Shown here one piece after another: positions 9,921 to 22,600 of a DNA stretch of 64,000 bases; positions within the stretch are counted from its first letter, which is position 1, and every line of letters starts with the position of its first letter. The stretch is from contig CM049306.1 of assembly GCA_026874595.1 (NCBI GenBank), positions 50,232,019 to 50,296,018 on the forward strand, in the 5' to 3' direction. Source of the stretch: Sipunculus nudus (taxonomy: Eukaryota; Annelida; Sipuncula; Golfingiida; Sipunculidae). A model generated the notes under the pieces. That model ran no database searches. It saw only the letters and a program-made list of their open reading frames with translations, and was not told the DNA's origin. Position numbers and translations under genes: made by a program.

Positions 9921-11108
9921 TCTAATACTTATAAAAGGAATTCGGTTCACGTCTGTTCGCAATGTTCTCTAAAACCGCGTTGTGTACAATAGTGTGCCTA
10001 ACATCATTTTAAAGATTATTATGCCCGCAGTGACATAGGCGTTATGAGAATAGATAATTTTTAACGTACATATAATTTTGAGTGATTTTTTTCCGTTTTT
10101 ACTGACCGAGCACAGCCGAATTGTCTTCGGCAATGACCGGGACGCATGCATCGTGGTCATTCAACCTCAAACACCACTATTGTTCATATGAATAAAGCTT
10201 GCTTTCAGTGAGGGATTTTAGCCTCTCGGACCTTTCATTTTTACGAGGCTCTCACCCACGTGAGTACTCACGTAAAAGAGAAAAACACATGTTTCTCGCT
10301 TTATGAAATGGAGAGTTCAACCCAGGAGGAAAAATGACAAAACCTAAGTCAAGGTTCCATTTTCACGGACAGGCGTTGGGTGGGTGGGGTGGAGTGGTGT
10401 CTGGGGTTTCAGGCCTCAAAATTTGTCTGATACGATGAAAAAAAAATTGCGGTGGTTGAAAATGAATACGGAGCATCTGCATGGAGTCCCATTGGCTCCG
10501 CTTCTGCTACTTATGAGGTATGCATATTTCTGTTTCTTTCTTCAGGAACAGTTTCCTTGCAACGTACATTTAATAAATCTTTCATGTGTTCCTCACATCA
10601 ACCTAATCTTTATATATCCACCGATAGAATCCAGTCAAACATCATCGAAAACCTGAATGCCCCCTCGTCTCATTCCGGTTCGCAATGTAAACACCATCTC
10701 TGACCAGGTCATCAAGGTTAACATACAGGGGTATAAATCTCTGGCCACGAGGACAGAACCACAAAATAAATGTTAAAAATATTGATGCGACAGCACTGTC
10801 TCCACCAGGTTATGAGTTATACGGACGGACGGTATGATGTTAAGGATTCATGTAATTTAAAAGTAAGTGGCAAAATTATGATACAAGCAGCTGAACGTTT
10901 TCTGTTCACAGAAGTGTTGTGCCTCAGAAAGGTGCGTGAGTTATTCTGCAGTCGTGCCAAAATGTTTATACATATCTTATGGTTTCCCACTGAAAACCTA
11001 TATTTTCTGTAAACTTTTAGAATAAAAAAATGAGCCAACATTTCACATCTCAGTTAATAAATTCCCCAACCCCGGTAATAAGCCCGGTTTACCGGGTATA
11101 TCAGCTAG
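9921..11108 (+). mobile_element. Non-autonomous Helitron, copy 2
   Basis: It starts TCTAATACTTATAAAAGG after an A and ends CTAG (11105-11108) before a T. A terminal palindrome, cccggtttaccggg, lies at 11082-11095. It aligns with 5809-6719 through accgcgttgtgtacaat, gcagtgacataggcg, cacatgtttctcgctttatg, gagttcaacccaggagg and cttcaggaacagtttccttg. It is longer than copy 1 because of extra sequence near 10218-10260 and 10770-10960. No helicase coding is present. The reading frames at 10384, 10452 and 10770 follow the repeat and are not genes. Confidence 0.78.
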
Positions 11109-11129
11109 TATATATATATATATTTCATA

Positions 11130-12185
11130 GGAACTTTCATGAATTTAAACCGATATTTGGATAGATTTAATATAGTGTTTTGCCAATTGAGCGATCTTAA
11201 AAAAATGATTAACGCTCATGCAAATGAGGGTTGATCCCCTCAAGATGTCATTGGTAACCGCGAGGAAATCGATATTAAATACGGTGCGTCCGTCAGGTAT
11301 CGGGTAGTTTTGTGTATACAATACCACTGACAGAAGGGTTTATAAATCATTAAACTTTCGTGTTCTCTAAACATTACACCTGCACCCTAACTGTAACTTA
11401 TCAAAAGGACACCATTTATTTTACTCCTATATCTGATTTTGCTCTGTCGAAAATGTTAGGAAGTGATTTTAAAATAAGAAAGCTGTCTCGGACCACATAT
11501 ATACCTCCGCCAATATTAAGGATAAGCAGATTAGGATTATCACTAGGATCCTCATAAAACTTTCATATGTGAACTATACAGGAAATATATATTTAATAGA
11601 GCCAAGAGAAACACGTGTCAATTGTCACTCGATAAATTGTGACACAGTAAAATATATAAGTATAATTATGTAAATGTAGCACTGGTTACGGACCTGAAGT
11701 TGTAACAATACCTAATCACCCAGGTTTTATACACACAGCCAACCGTTCGCTGGGACTTGTACTCATTTTAGCAGTTGCAGGTAAGAAAAACGACCATCGG
11801 CAAGGTCCAGTAATTAACCTTGTGCCAGGCACTGCATGTCGTATTGTTCACACCTGTAAATCATCCGTAGACGAGAGAGAGTAGATTTTGCGCTGATATT
11901 GTTGGATACGCTTGAAATTGTACACATCTGAGCAGTTTAACGATATAAGCTATAAAATGACAAGTTCATTCAAAATTTTACAAACCTTAACCACCACAAC
12001 ACCGAATCGCAGCAATTTTTGAAAGCTTCGTGTCAGATGGAGTCGGGGTCTCGCTAGCGCAACCGCTGCATTCAGCAGAGACTTGACCGAGGCGCAAATG
12101 CAGCTGAGTTGGTCAGAGAGTTCGATGCTGGCAGATCAAGGTTTCAAAGACACGAAAGACAATGCGCATTGCGTTTGATGATACG
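11130..12185. other. No gene seen
   Basis: AT-rich sequence between Helitron copy 2 and the LINE relic. Short frames at 11145 and 11360 have no recognisable motif. A (TA)n run follows the Helitron end at 11109-11123. Confidence 0.5.
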
Positions 12186-12190
12186 TTAGT

Positions 12191-13731
12191 TTAACTAACA
12201 GCACATAGAGGGCAGCGCCGAGAACAAATAAACTGGCATGGCGGATTTTCACACGTTCGGCAAAAGATTAATTGGTTCATGTACTCCAATGACAAATAAT
12301 CTAAATAAAGTACCGAAAAAATATTATAATTTATTGATTGAACGTTTGATTTGTTCATGAAAGGCATATCATTCCCTTCAGATAGATATTTTCTCCTTAA
12401 TGAAAAATATAAAGGACATTTCATAACAAAGTGGTAATCGTGATCGATCTGAAATTCTTCATGACTAAGAGAAAATTTACAAAATCTCACTTCCTAGGCA
12501 GTTTTCTTGAGTGTACCAACTTCTAATTAACTAATTTATTCTATATTTCTTATTTAGAACTGCTGATAAATATAATTCTATGTTTAATTAACTTTTAAAG
12601 TTAGCATATGTTTTCGATCTTCCATAACTTTCTCTGTTAGCCGTTCATTCTAACATTTCATTATTATGTAACCTTTGTTTGAAACATGAAAGAATATATT
12701 TATAACATCCACATCTTAAAATATCCATGTATACCAAAACCCCAAGAGATATTAATATATGTTTAACCGTTGTTGCCTATATATTTTTTCCTACTTCGTC
12801 TAGCCTATATAATTTATAATATAAACGCTTAGGATATCTATAATCTTGCATTCTAAGTAACATGGCCCAATAAGAAATACATTCTAATAAAAATCTGAGT
12901 AATAGAGAAAATCTTCCATATTCACCAAGTGCTGCAGCATTTGATGAAGAAGAGTTAATCCCAAGTAAATATTTATAAAATTTGTTGTGAATCTATTCTA
13001 TTTGATCCTGGGTTTTTTTTTTTTTGTATTTTTTTTTTTTTTTTTTTGTAATCGCATAAATCGCTGTCATATTAAAGTATAGGTATAACCATCTCATCAA
13101 ACAAAGAGAATGATTCTTTAACAGTAAAGTATTTATTATCATAAATGAATTTTCTTATTATTAATACATTTTATTTGCTTGACACACTAGATGTTATTCC
13201 ATTGCTGCCCATTTTAGACAAGAATTAATACTTACTGACTACTTCTAGCTTTCTTCCTTTATAATACCATTTCTCATATTTCTTTTACACCCTGCCCCAA
13301 ATTTCTAAATACAATAACTTAAGTTATATCTATAGGTATACCTTCATTCCATATCTGTCGCAAAAATATTCCGGTTTTTTCTGTTTGTTTCTGTAATCTA
13401 CCAACTGTGTCTCCAAAACTAACAAAATCATCAGCAAACATCAGCATTGTTAAAGGTTGTGTGTCCTGGTCTACATATATACCTTGATATAATTCCTGCA
13501 GTATATAATACATTTGGCTTATCATACAACCCTGCCTCACTCCAATTTTACATGAAAAATATTCTGAAAGCCCATCTTTTGTAATAACATTTGGCGTACA
13601 CAATTTTATCATAATTAACATTTTCCCTTTTATCCCACACTTATAAAGTACATAAAATAGTATTTCGTGTTGAAAACAGTCAAATGCTTTGGAAAAGACA
13701 ATGACGAATTGCAACTATCAGACTGGTCTGG
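12191..13731 (-). pseudogene. Decayed LINE, reverse transcriptase relic
   Basis: The minus-strand frame 13714-13319 holds VFSKAFDCFQHEIL, GVRQGCMIS and MLMFADDF, which are reverse transcriptase palm motifs with F replacing Y in the YADD box. About 320 codons downstream (12490-12191) comes DHDYHFVMKCPLYFSLRRKYL-like sequence, the C-terminal CCHC-like region of LINEs common in marine invertebrates. The DNA between them still translates in pieces with family-like sequence, for example ANRESYGRSKTYANF and ELYLSAVLNKKYRIN near 12640-12530. These pieces are broken by stops and by a frameshift at about 12488. The order and spacing fit one element. No endonuclease domain is visible upstream of 13731. 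Confidence 0.88.
13010..13048. repeat. Poly-T tracts inside the LINE relic
   Basis: Two T runs (about 13013-13025 and 13030-13047) separated by gtat. On the coding (minus) strand they are A runs and disrupt the frame of the decayed LINE. Confidence 0.9.
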
Positions 13732-14258
13732 TTTCAATTGCTTTACCGTCCATTTTCTGTATGATATCACACCTCAGTTTTATTTGTTTTTGAATGAGAG
13801 ACTAATGTAACAGCGGCCGGATCTGTTAGATTATCATTTTCGTTTCCAAGAAAGATTATATCATACAAATCCCTGGACCCAGCACTTGATTCCAGGCTGA
13901 CTCACATGAACACATATTTGTAAAAATATTAGTTTTACAACTATGAGAATATAAAATGCATGTTAAAATACCCACTGGGAAGCCACGAATCCCTGTAAAT
14001 GATAAAATCAGGAATAAGATGATGATGAGCTCAGATATGAGTATACACGTTTTATTTACTAACTTATTTAAAAGTTAATTTTCAAATCAGAAATTCAAAT
14101 CAGGATCGGAAGCTATTTATTTTTTAAATGTCATAATCAGAAAAAAGTCATTAATATTTCTCAAAACAGTTTAAAATACCAGTTATGAAAATAGAAAAAA
14201 ATACAGGTGGTAAGGAAGGAAAACTAACAAAGATCTATATAGCCATCGCTCAGCTTAT

Positions 14259-15133
14259 TGTTACATGTTTCTATTTTATAGTGTTGTGTGTATCCGATTT
14301 TTTATGCGCAGGGTTTAGCGTGACATTCTAATTCGTGTAGTGCAGGCATAGAGCGTTGCTATGGCGTGTAGAGACACAGCGCTCGGTGTAATCTGTACAG
14401 GTTGAACCCTCGCGTGTAAAACAGCGCTCGCTGTCGTGCTAATCTGGAATTTTCTGGGCTGTTCGCGCTCTATGAGCGCGTGTGTCTTGTGGTGTTCTTT
14501 GGAATGATCGCGAAATAGAAGTTTCTAGGCTTTGGGTGAAAAAGTCATAAATAGGGGCTGTGTTTAGAGCCAAAAAGGAGAGAGAGAAAAAATTCCAGCG
14601 GACACGGAAGAGTGTGTGTCAGTTTTGGGCCTTTCCGATAATTGCAGATACTCTTTGAACTTTGCAACAGATTTTATACAGTCTTCAGTTTACCTTTTGT
14701 GTTATTACCAGAACTTCACTTTTGGATTACAACAGATTGATTTCGGGATTGAGTTGGACTTTTCTCTGAGAAGATTTGCACGAACTGGTCATCTAGAATA
14801 TTTATATTAAAGGACTTGTTGAACTGTGACAGTGATGGTATCCAGAATCAAAGCATAGGATCCGGACACTCTGGTACTATACACTTTATTTGTTATACTG
14901 TGTAATTGTATTGATTTACTGTTATACTGTTGTTATACTGCATAATTGTATTGCTTTAGTGTATTGTAATTTTAGGATTGTTTTAAGAATAAATTATAAT
15001 TATTTGTTAACAAAAAGCCACTAACTTCTTTATTCATCACGCTGCCTAGCGTAAGATAATCAATTGTTTATCTCCATAACAAAATCTATGATCGTCACGA
15101 CTTCGTGATCTGTTGTTATTAGGTTCCGCAACA
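14259..15133 (+). mobile_element. LTR-like element, copy 2 (solo)
   Basis: It begins TGTTACATG and ends GGTTCCGCAACA. The 5' two thirds (14300-14580) match the 5' part of the minus-strand copy 3: gttgctatggcg, a ttctttgga block, and ggggctgtgttt followed by agagc. The rest also matches copy 1: ccagcggacac, cctttccgata, cttcagtttacctttt, acaacagattgattt and aggacttgttg. A TATA-like cataaatagggg (about 14546) and a polyadenylation-like aagaataaattataatta (about 14986) are placed as in an LTR with U3, R and U5. No internal retroviral-type coding flanks it, so it is a solo LTR. The short frame at 14616 lies inside it and is not a gene. Confidence 0.72.
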
Positions 15134-15139
15134 ATATGT

Positions 15140-16130
15140 TAAAATCAGCTGAGCTAAAATTTTCAAAATTTATTAGCAGTCTTCTGGAGAATGATATTAA
15201 TCAAACAATGAATTTATAAGATTTATCTTTTTTATTAACCTGTCAATTCTTTTATGCATTATGCAATAATATTTCTACATTAATAAAATGCCATCATTTT
15301 TCACTTCGCATTCATCGGCACACATTTATCAAGTGCCCTGTGAAATGGCAATAATATTAATTTTAAAATAAAAAGCAAGGGCTTCCCAAATCAACTAAGG
15401 CTATTGGCCCCTCGTGAGGAGATCTGAGATGTATGGTATCTCCTGCCATACATTTGTTTGTGGGTATCTTTGCAGCTACTCACTACATGGTGATAACTAC
15501 GTGGAAGCCACCTATACTAGGTGATATCTGAGTCACCTGCTCAGCTAATATATTTGTGTGGGGTTAACTTGTAGCTATAGTAGTTACCCACTGGTAATTG
15601 CTACCCGAGGAGAATAGAAAATGTGGTTATTTAAGCTGAAGGATTCGTCATTCTCAAAACATACAAATGTTAATTTTCTCACTGTCATCAGTTCAAAAGT
15701 CCTGTATATAACCAGTAATTATTGCGGAACCTGTTTGAAACATCATCAGTTTAAAAGGTTTATCCTGAGTGAAACGAAAGCATAAACATTGGTTAAAACT
15801 GACTGATAGTAAAACCACCTGTGAATTAAGTCCCACGGGTGCATGGTTTCATAACACAGGTTTCACTGTACCAACCTCTCCTTTTTGTATAAGACACAGT
15901 CAGTTTCATCTTTTATGTATAAATGTCATAATGCTTTGTACTATCAGTTTTCAATGGAATTGACTGCATGGCTTTTCCAAAGGTGAAATAACCCATTTTG
16001 TGTTACAAATGTAATTAACAAATAGTAAACAAATAAACAAATGTATAAATGCTATGTTCTAAATATATAGCCGTGTGTACATGTTTCCCCTCACTGAGTA
16101 GTAGGGGCGTCAATACAGGAAAGATTGGGT
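15140..16130. other. No gene seen; short imperfect internal repeats
   Basis: AT-rich sequence. At 15440-15600 two loosely similar segments (catttgtttgtgggtatctttgcagctac and atttgtgtggggttaacttg...gtagctat types) suggest an old duplication. The short frame at 15769 has no recognisable motif. Confidence 0.45.
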
Positions 16131-16138
16131 ATATATTC

Positions 16139-16202
16139 TCCCCCCCCCCCCCCCATTTCTAGCAAGTGAGAGATGGTCAACATAATCACCCCCCCCCCCC
16201 AC
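16139..16202. repeat. Two poly-C tracts
   Basis: Poly-C at about 16139-16154 and 16190-16201, separated by unique sequence. Confidence 0.93.
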
Positions 16203-16437
16203 CCTGATATTCAGAGAAAAATATTTATATACTGGAAATGAAATATATTAATAATTAGAATCATAGACTTTAGTTCTATTTCTGAGTTTAATATGAAATA
16301 TTGTATATCTTACCCTGATTTAGAATTATCATATATTGGAAACATAATTTCTTAGTTTTTTAAACATTATATACAAGTGTAATATATTTGAAATGTCCCA
16401 CAGACAATAAAAGGTATATATATATATATCGTTATTT

Positions 16438-16488
16438 TAGGTGGTCGCTAAACTGAAATGGTCGTTAAGCGAGGTTTTACTGTATCTG
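16438..16488. mobile_element. Possible DNA-transposon end fragment
   Basis: The sequence tggtcgctaaactgaaatgg followed by tcgttaagcgaggttttact repeats the theme ggtcg(c/t)taa twice. This resembles the subterminal repeats of several invertebrate DNA transposons. It follows a short (TA)n run. No partner end is identified and the call is tentative. Confidence 0.3.
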
Positions 16489-16913
16489 CAGTAATTGGAC
16501 ATTACGAAAGACGTTGTAATAATTCAGTTATAGAGACCGTATTATAAAATTCCTTTCTTCTGCCATACTAAGCAAAGTATTCTATATGACATAGGAAACG
16601 TCTGTTTCATATTTCTAGGAAATATTCAAATAAATTTTTTATAACAGTCACTTTGATCAACAAAACAGTTATTATTTCAAACCTTGAAAGATGTAATTGG
16701 TAAGTTCATCTTTTGTAGTCCACTTGTATTATATTCCATTTAACAGTAACCTTATTTCACATTTCACAGTGCTATAAATGATCCATTATTTGGTTACAGG
16801 CGAAATGACTCTTTTCTGAGCAATATGCCTGTTAAATCGATACATATAGATGTTTTAAGAGGTGTACTAACATCCGGATAGTTTGCATTAATGTTTCTTT
16901 TCACTTTTTTTTA

Positions 16914-17312
16914 AATATTTTTGTTGGAGGAAACCACCTCCATTTTTAATGCCAGCTTAACTAACATAAGTATATGTAAAACTGCAGAATTCCATTCCGG
17001 TTTATGACAAATTGACAGGGCAGTATCACCCGCTTCCTCTCATTTTATTTGCTGGTGTTAACCAGGAACGGTGACTACTGGACCTGCGGGCCCTGAGTGT
17101 GTACTCGTCCCCATTTTCGGGTCATTCCGCCGAGGAACCCCGATAGGCGCACTCGTTTTTGAGTGAAACCCGGCCTTCCCATTCGGCCTGTAGAGCGCTC
17201 ACCCTGAGTACGGGCCGACCGTGGAGAAATCTTACCTCCTAGGCTAAGATTCCAACTCACGACCTCCCGGCTTCGAGTCCTGTGCTCTACCCCTTAGCCA
17301 GAGAAGCAATTT
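16914..17312 (-). mobile_element. tRNA-derived SINE, nearly full length
   Basis: On the minus strand the 5' head has an A-box-like TGGCTAAGGGGTAGAGC (from about 17302) and a B-box-like GTGAGTTGGAATC (from about 17257). These are spaced as in a tRNA, with ggactcgaagccggg between them. A roughly 300 bp body and an A-rich tail (16914-16925 read as T on plus) follow. The body matches 38564-38818 through ggttcctcgg, gacgagtacacac, ctggttaacacca, aaaatgagaggaagc and ccggaatggaattctgcag. The tRNA-like head plus a second copy elsewhere supports a SINE; I cannot name the family. The small frame at 17075 is incidental. Confidence 0.8.
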
Positions 17313-17826
17313 TTTTTTCTCTTCACATTTTAAATAGGATAACCTTTAAATTAATGGGTTCGGCTTATAGTGCAACGGGCAATATATGAAAATACGACAC
17401 GGTGCTTAATCACTTCATCACGATTTTTATACGACTATATTTTCAGTCTCACTCAAAAGCTGACGTATTCAAAATTTCACATAACCAAGACTACTGAACG
17501 TATGTTTCATGGGCCTTTCCTGGACCCTGAGAAGTTTCCAAGGGGACCTGTCGCCCTCACCTTTTTAGCAGTGCATGTTCGATAAGTGTTCTATTGAGTA
17601 CACTTACACTGTCCTTATGAAATAATTTCCTTCTATTTTCTATTTTTTTGTGACAATAAAGTTACTACGTCCCACAAGACATAAAATTATTTTACCATTT
17701 CTGTCTTCCGATGAAATCGATGAATTTATATAAAATAGCATCTTCAAGCTGGAACAGGTTTGTTTAAATAGTTTCATTCGTAAACATAATTAAGTATAAA
17801 AATATTAAGAATATATTAAATATTAA

Positions 17827-18621
17827 ATATACGGAACCTAATATGAACAGATCACGTAGTCGTGACGAGCATGAATTTTGTTATGGATTTCTGAACAGAT
17901 TCTGTAACACAAGGCAGCATGAAATGTCTAGGGAAATGAATAAAGAAGTCAATGTTTTTTGTTAACAAATAATTAGAATTTATTCTTAAAACAACCCTAA
18001 CATTACAATACACTAAATCAATACAATTACATAGTATAGCAACAGTACAACAGTAATCAATACAAGTATATGAATAAAGTGTAGAGTACCTGGATACCAT
18101 CACAGCGACAACAAGTCCTTTAAAGTATATAATCCAGATGTACATTTCACATTTCAATCACAAAAACATTTGTTGTAATCCAAAAGTGAAGTTCTTGTTA
18201 TAATCCCGAGAGCGAACTGAAGACTATATAAGATCCGTCACAAATTTAGAAGAAAATCTATAACCTGCTGAATTTTTTTGGATAGGTCCACAAACAGACT
18301 TACACTCTTCTGTGTCCGCTGGAATATATCTCTCCTCTCTGTCTGCTCTAAAACACAGCCCCTTATTTCTAACTTTTCACCTCAAGCCGAGAACTTTCCA
18401 TTTCTCGAACAATCCAAAGAACCCAATAGGATACACGTTACAGGAAACATCTAGAACAACGAATAGGTTCGGCCAGGCAAGAAAACCCAAGACTAGCATG
18501 ACCGATGCATACACGTGAGACCGCAAGCGTGGGCCGGGCTATGCCGCCATAGCAACGGCCAATGCCAACGCTGCACATACACATGGAAGACTGCAGCATA
18601 CAATAAAAAAGAGACATCTGT

Positions 18622-18627
<6 letters not shown>
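17827..18627 (-). mobile_element. LTR-like element, copy 3 (solo)
   Basis: Read on the minus strand it begins ATTGTTACAGATGTC (from 18627) and ends AGGTTCCGTATA near 17827, where the expected GTAACA is mutated. It aligns over its whole length with copy 2: gttgctatggcg, aaataaggggctgtgttt, attccagcggacac, aggacttgttg, agaataaattctaatta and acgactacgtgatctgtt. The right end abuts a (TA)n run. The frame at 18157-17852 is a translation of this repeat. Confidence 0.72.
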
Positions 18628-18629
<2 letters not shown>

Positions 18630-18653
<24 letters not shown>

Positions 18654-18738
18654 CTCTGAAGAAAAGCAACACTGTTAATTCACAACAGTCTGTTTCACGG
18701 GATGCGACCCGATCATCAGGTGAATGTGGTTAGAATGT

Positions 18739-18815
<77 letters not shown>

Positions 18816-18958
18816 GTATATACGTATTATGATAATGAGGTGGGTTGAAAAGTTACGGACGAGTGTTTATCCTGTTTACATGGCACGGGGCTTAATCTGT
18901 AGTCTGCTTAATCTTAAACTTGTAGTTTCAATTGTAAAAACAATTAAATATTAAAAAT

Positions 18959-19006
<48 letters not shown>

Positions 19007-19056
19007 ATGATAAAGAGGTGGGTTGAAAGGTACGGACGAGTGTTTATCCTGTATTC
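18630..19056. repeat. (TA)n tracts with a duplicated unique flank
   Basis: TA tracts lie at about 18628-18652, 18740-18815 and 18963-19005. The segment tattatgata(a)tgaggtgg, followed by gttgaaa, cggacgagtgtttatcctgt, occurs at 18826-18882 and again at 19003-19055. It therefore duplicated together with its TA flank, probably by slippage or unequal exchange. Confidence 0.88.
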
Positions 19057-19059
19057 ACC

Positions 19060-19870
19060 TTTCCCTCACTACAAGGTCCGCCAGGTGTTAAAGTGATGGC
19101 AGATAACCTGGAGGAGCATCAGCTGGATGGGCCAGCATCCCGGGCTTCACTGCGGCTGCTGAAACTGGCCAAGCATCATCAGGGCCATAGCAGCCAGCGC
19201 GTTCCCTTAGTAAATCCAGCCTAACCTTGGTTCTTACATTACAGGTAAGCCTGGCTGAAAAGAGCATGGCTTCCTGGCGCGCTAAATAAAGCTGACCCTC
19301 CATTTCACATACAACATGTACAGCTGAAGCCAGAGTTTGTTGTCAGTCTGTTCGGGTGCAAGTATACACCCGAATTGATATATATCTCCTCGCCAAGCGT
19401 GCAACTCGGGAATCTAACATTGGGTCGCTTCAGATCTCAAGCCCTCTCGCTGCTTATTAAAAATAGCGGGCCCCGACATTTGATAGCGCTATAATCCTTA
19501 GTGTCAGAGGCGCGGCCTGTACGCTACTGGCCCGAGACCTAGGACTGTACAGCTGGTCGGCCCGAGGCGGCTCCTCCAACCTCATCCCACCGATCATGCG
19601 ATATTTACTGTCGGAAGAGGGCTGCAATAAATAGGTGAACACACACGTGGACTGACAGCGATTACATCCTACACAAAAGAGATATACCTCTCGGATAGAT
19701 TGTGCAACTCGAAAACTGCGCACGGTACCAGGTTGCTGCATAACTAAGACCTACTCGGTGACAGACCGCGACAACGGGAGTACCTGTCGACGTACCTGAT
19801 ATAAATCGCAAGCTCCACGCACCTGTTATGTGACTGATACAAAGGGGAAGAAACTCATCTTTCAAAGGGG
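19060..19870. other. GC-rich islands, function unknown
   Basis: Two blocks (about 19062-19310 and 19380-19800) are clearly richer in GC than their surroundings and have complex sequence. A 42-codon plus-strand frame starts at 19096 (MADNLEEHQLDGP...) and longer minus-strand frames cross the same DNA, 19303-19088 and 19741-19457. None matches a family I know and no consensus splice-site pair defines an exon. These could be unrecognised exons, regulatory DNA or a repeat. Confidence 0.35.
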
Positions 19871-19879
19871 AAATTAGCT

Positions 19880-22600
19880 AGCTAACATGATGGTAGCACA
19901 ATGATTAGCAAATTGAAATATGTGAAGTTTGTTTGTCGTCTCTTCATGGAATTTTCGTTGGTTTAGCGATTATATCTGGGTGAATGACATTGATTTAGGT
20001 CAGTCACCGATTCAATCATCATTGGTTAATTACCGAAGCAGGTAGCTATCAAGAAATATGATGATGTGATTTCCAAATATATCATTTGGATTGTTCAGTG
20101 CTTAACCTAAACAATACACGGATTTTAAGTATACGCTACCAACAGAATTTAAATGTGCATATTTCCGCTGCAGGAAAGAGAAAGATAGCGAAACTTAATT
20201 GCTCCGTGCAAATTGATGAATAATAAACGGAAAGAGCTTTTTTAAAGAAGTTTTTAAAGATCTTGCACCGAGCTCAACCCATGGGTGAGAATCGACCCTT
20301 GCTGCCTGAAGCTTTACGGGATCTCTACGGTACATGCCCCTGCGTAGGTATACCGCGCTGACTAGAACAAGAAGTGACTTTTTTACACTAATTTTCATCG
20401 CACAGGTGGAACTGATGCCAGTTCTAGTCCTTGACGAAAACAGCAAATGAACAGGTGAGGTCATGCAGTAGGGCTGCACGAATCTAACACAGACCCAGCT
20501 AATAACACACCAGCTCCTTAACACGAAAAAAGCACTACACTTTTTGCTTTGGCCTTCCTGTCCTCGTTGTTTCTTTACTACTGTTGTTTACATCCACCGC
20601 AGAAAACTAACTCGAGCACGTGGTCATACCGAACCTGTAACCGTTATTAATTTGAATAGTAAATATTAACTCTGAAATCTTCCTGTCTTTTTCTACGTAT
20701 TATAGTATTGTGTTTAGATTATGTACAACAAACATAATAAGTCATAAATATACAAAATAATAACACGTGCCTTATATAACAAATAATTAATGGTTGATAA
20801 AACCCTCTTCGGTTTACCGAAAAAAGCACTTCGTTACTAAAACTGATGGCACAACTTATGGGTAAGAAGCTTTTGAAAACACGTTGAAACGGTATCGAAA
20901 TATCGGATCAAACTTGTTGTTTTAAACAGACAACAGTAAAATTTTTAGTGACAATATTCATTTTACATGAATCTTATCGCGCACCATATTATTATTCAAG
21001 TTAAAAGCATTAAAAAATTATACGATTAGCGAAAAAAAAAGAAATTTATTAAAAATTTAAGAAAACCGTTTGCTTTGGTGAAAGGTCGGCATATTGTTCG
21101 GGTAAATGTACTTTTTACCAAAGCCTTTGGTCGCTTTCTGAAGAAACACTGAAAACAATATAAATACACGATATTGTCTTTATATATACGCGCTTCAGAT
21201 TGATGGCATAAGAGAAAAACATTGAAATTAGGGAATCATAAAATTTCTTCTTTATCCAAGGTTATATGGGGCGTAAACGGGGCAAGGTTGCAGGTACCTG
21301 ACGGCGCCTTGTGCGTCAGTCCGGTGTCAGTTAACGTAATAATAACAGTGTTATTACGCAGGCTTCATGGGGGGTCCCGCCAGGTGCCCGCACGTGTTAT
21401 TATTTGGTTACACGTTATGGCCGACACAAACGACATAGAAGTTCAATAAATAATATTCCAATCCAAATATACTAAAAATAAAACCTTTGGCACCTGTATC
21501 TATAATCTATATGCAGATATTGGCGTACCTAAAGTTAAACATCATGGATTGATTACATAATATGTTTTTGTACTGAAAGCAGATGTGTAAACACAGTGTT
21601 GTCCAACAGATACATTGGTTCTCCAGTTACACCCGTTCTATAATCTGACGTCAGCTAATGTTGTTTCCTCCATTATTCTCTCTATTCTTGAGTATATTCA
21701 TATCATGTTCAACATAACTGGTCCAGAAGTTAGTTTAATATTAGTTAGTAGCCGCATGTTGCAAGCAACCATGATGTCAGTACATGAAACTTGGGCATAT
21801 TCGCTTCTAAGTATTTATTTATTATGCATACATTTATTCAACACATCTTAATTCTATGGATAACATTTCTTATAAACCTGTTCACACCCACTGACGTAAT
21901 GTACAAACACGAATAAACATAATATAAATTCTGAAAAATTTACATTTGATACACATGATATTGTTTTTTATGTGTCTGTATTGTGTATCCAGACATTATT
22001 AAATTCTTAAGGGGCATGAAATATTTTATTTTATTACAAATTTATATAACTTGGAAAGCCCATCCAGCCCAATGTCGGTTTAATGGGACCCTTTTAACAA
22101 AGAGTACACACAAAAAAATACTAACACTATAATAAATACCCTTCAGAGAAATAAAATATTATATGCATATACTTATTACATACGTAATTCATCCATATGT
22201 TGAAATATACGAGGCCGGATGTATTAATATGCCTTTCAAAATATGCGTCTATTGTCTCAAATAATTTTCGTCTGATTTGAACTATTTATATTGAACATTT
22301 GAATTAACTACTCATACAATATCGTTAAGAGTATTGCATGGTGCTTATTACTGGATATAGAATATTTATTTTTTAATAAGAATATATTCTATTTGGGGAT
22401 TAGTAAGATCGTCGGCCAGTGATATAAACGTTTTCCATGACACTTGGCCAAATAGGTGTCAGTCACTAGCACTCAAACCACTGATCACTTCGTATTTTCA
22501 CAAACTCGGAAGCTCTCCAGTACTAGTTCCAGGTCGTCGGTACATCAAGCTGTGTGTCCTACAGCTGTTCTGGGGATGATGACACGCTAAGCAGTTGTGT
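19880..22600. other. No gene seen
   Basis: Mostly AT-rich unique-looking DNA. Short frames at 20195, 21222 and 21615 carry no recognisable domain. A moderately GC-rich segment at 20270-20470 contains a B-box-like ggtcgattctcaccc on the minus strand, but A-to-B spacing is too long for a tRNA. Confidence 0.45.

Noticed and set aside
20230-20370. tRNA-like sequence on the minus strand
   Set aside because: A B-box-like ggtcgattctcaccc is present, but the A-box candidate is about 70 bases away and no cloverleaf can be drawn.
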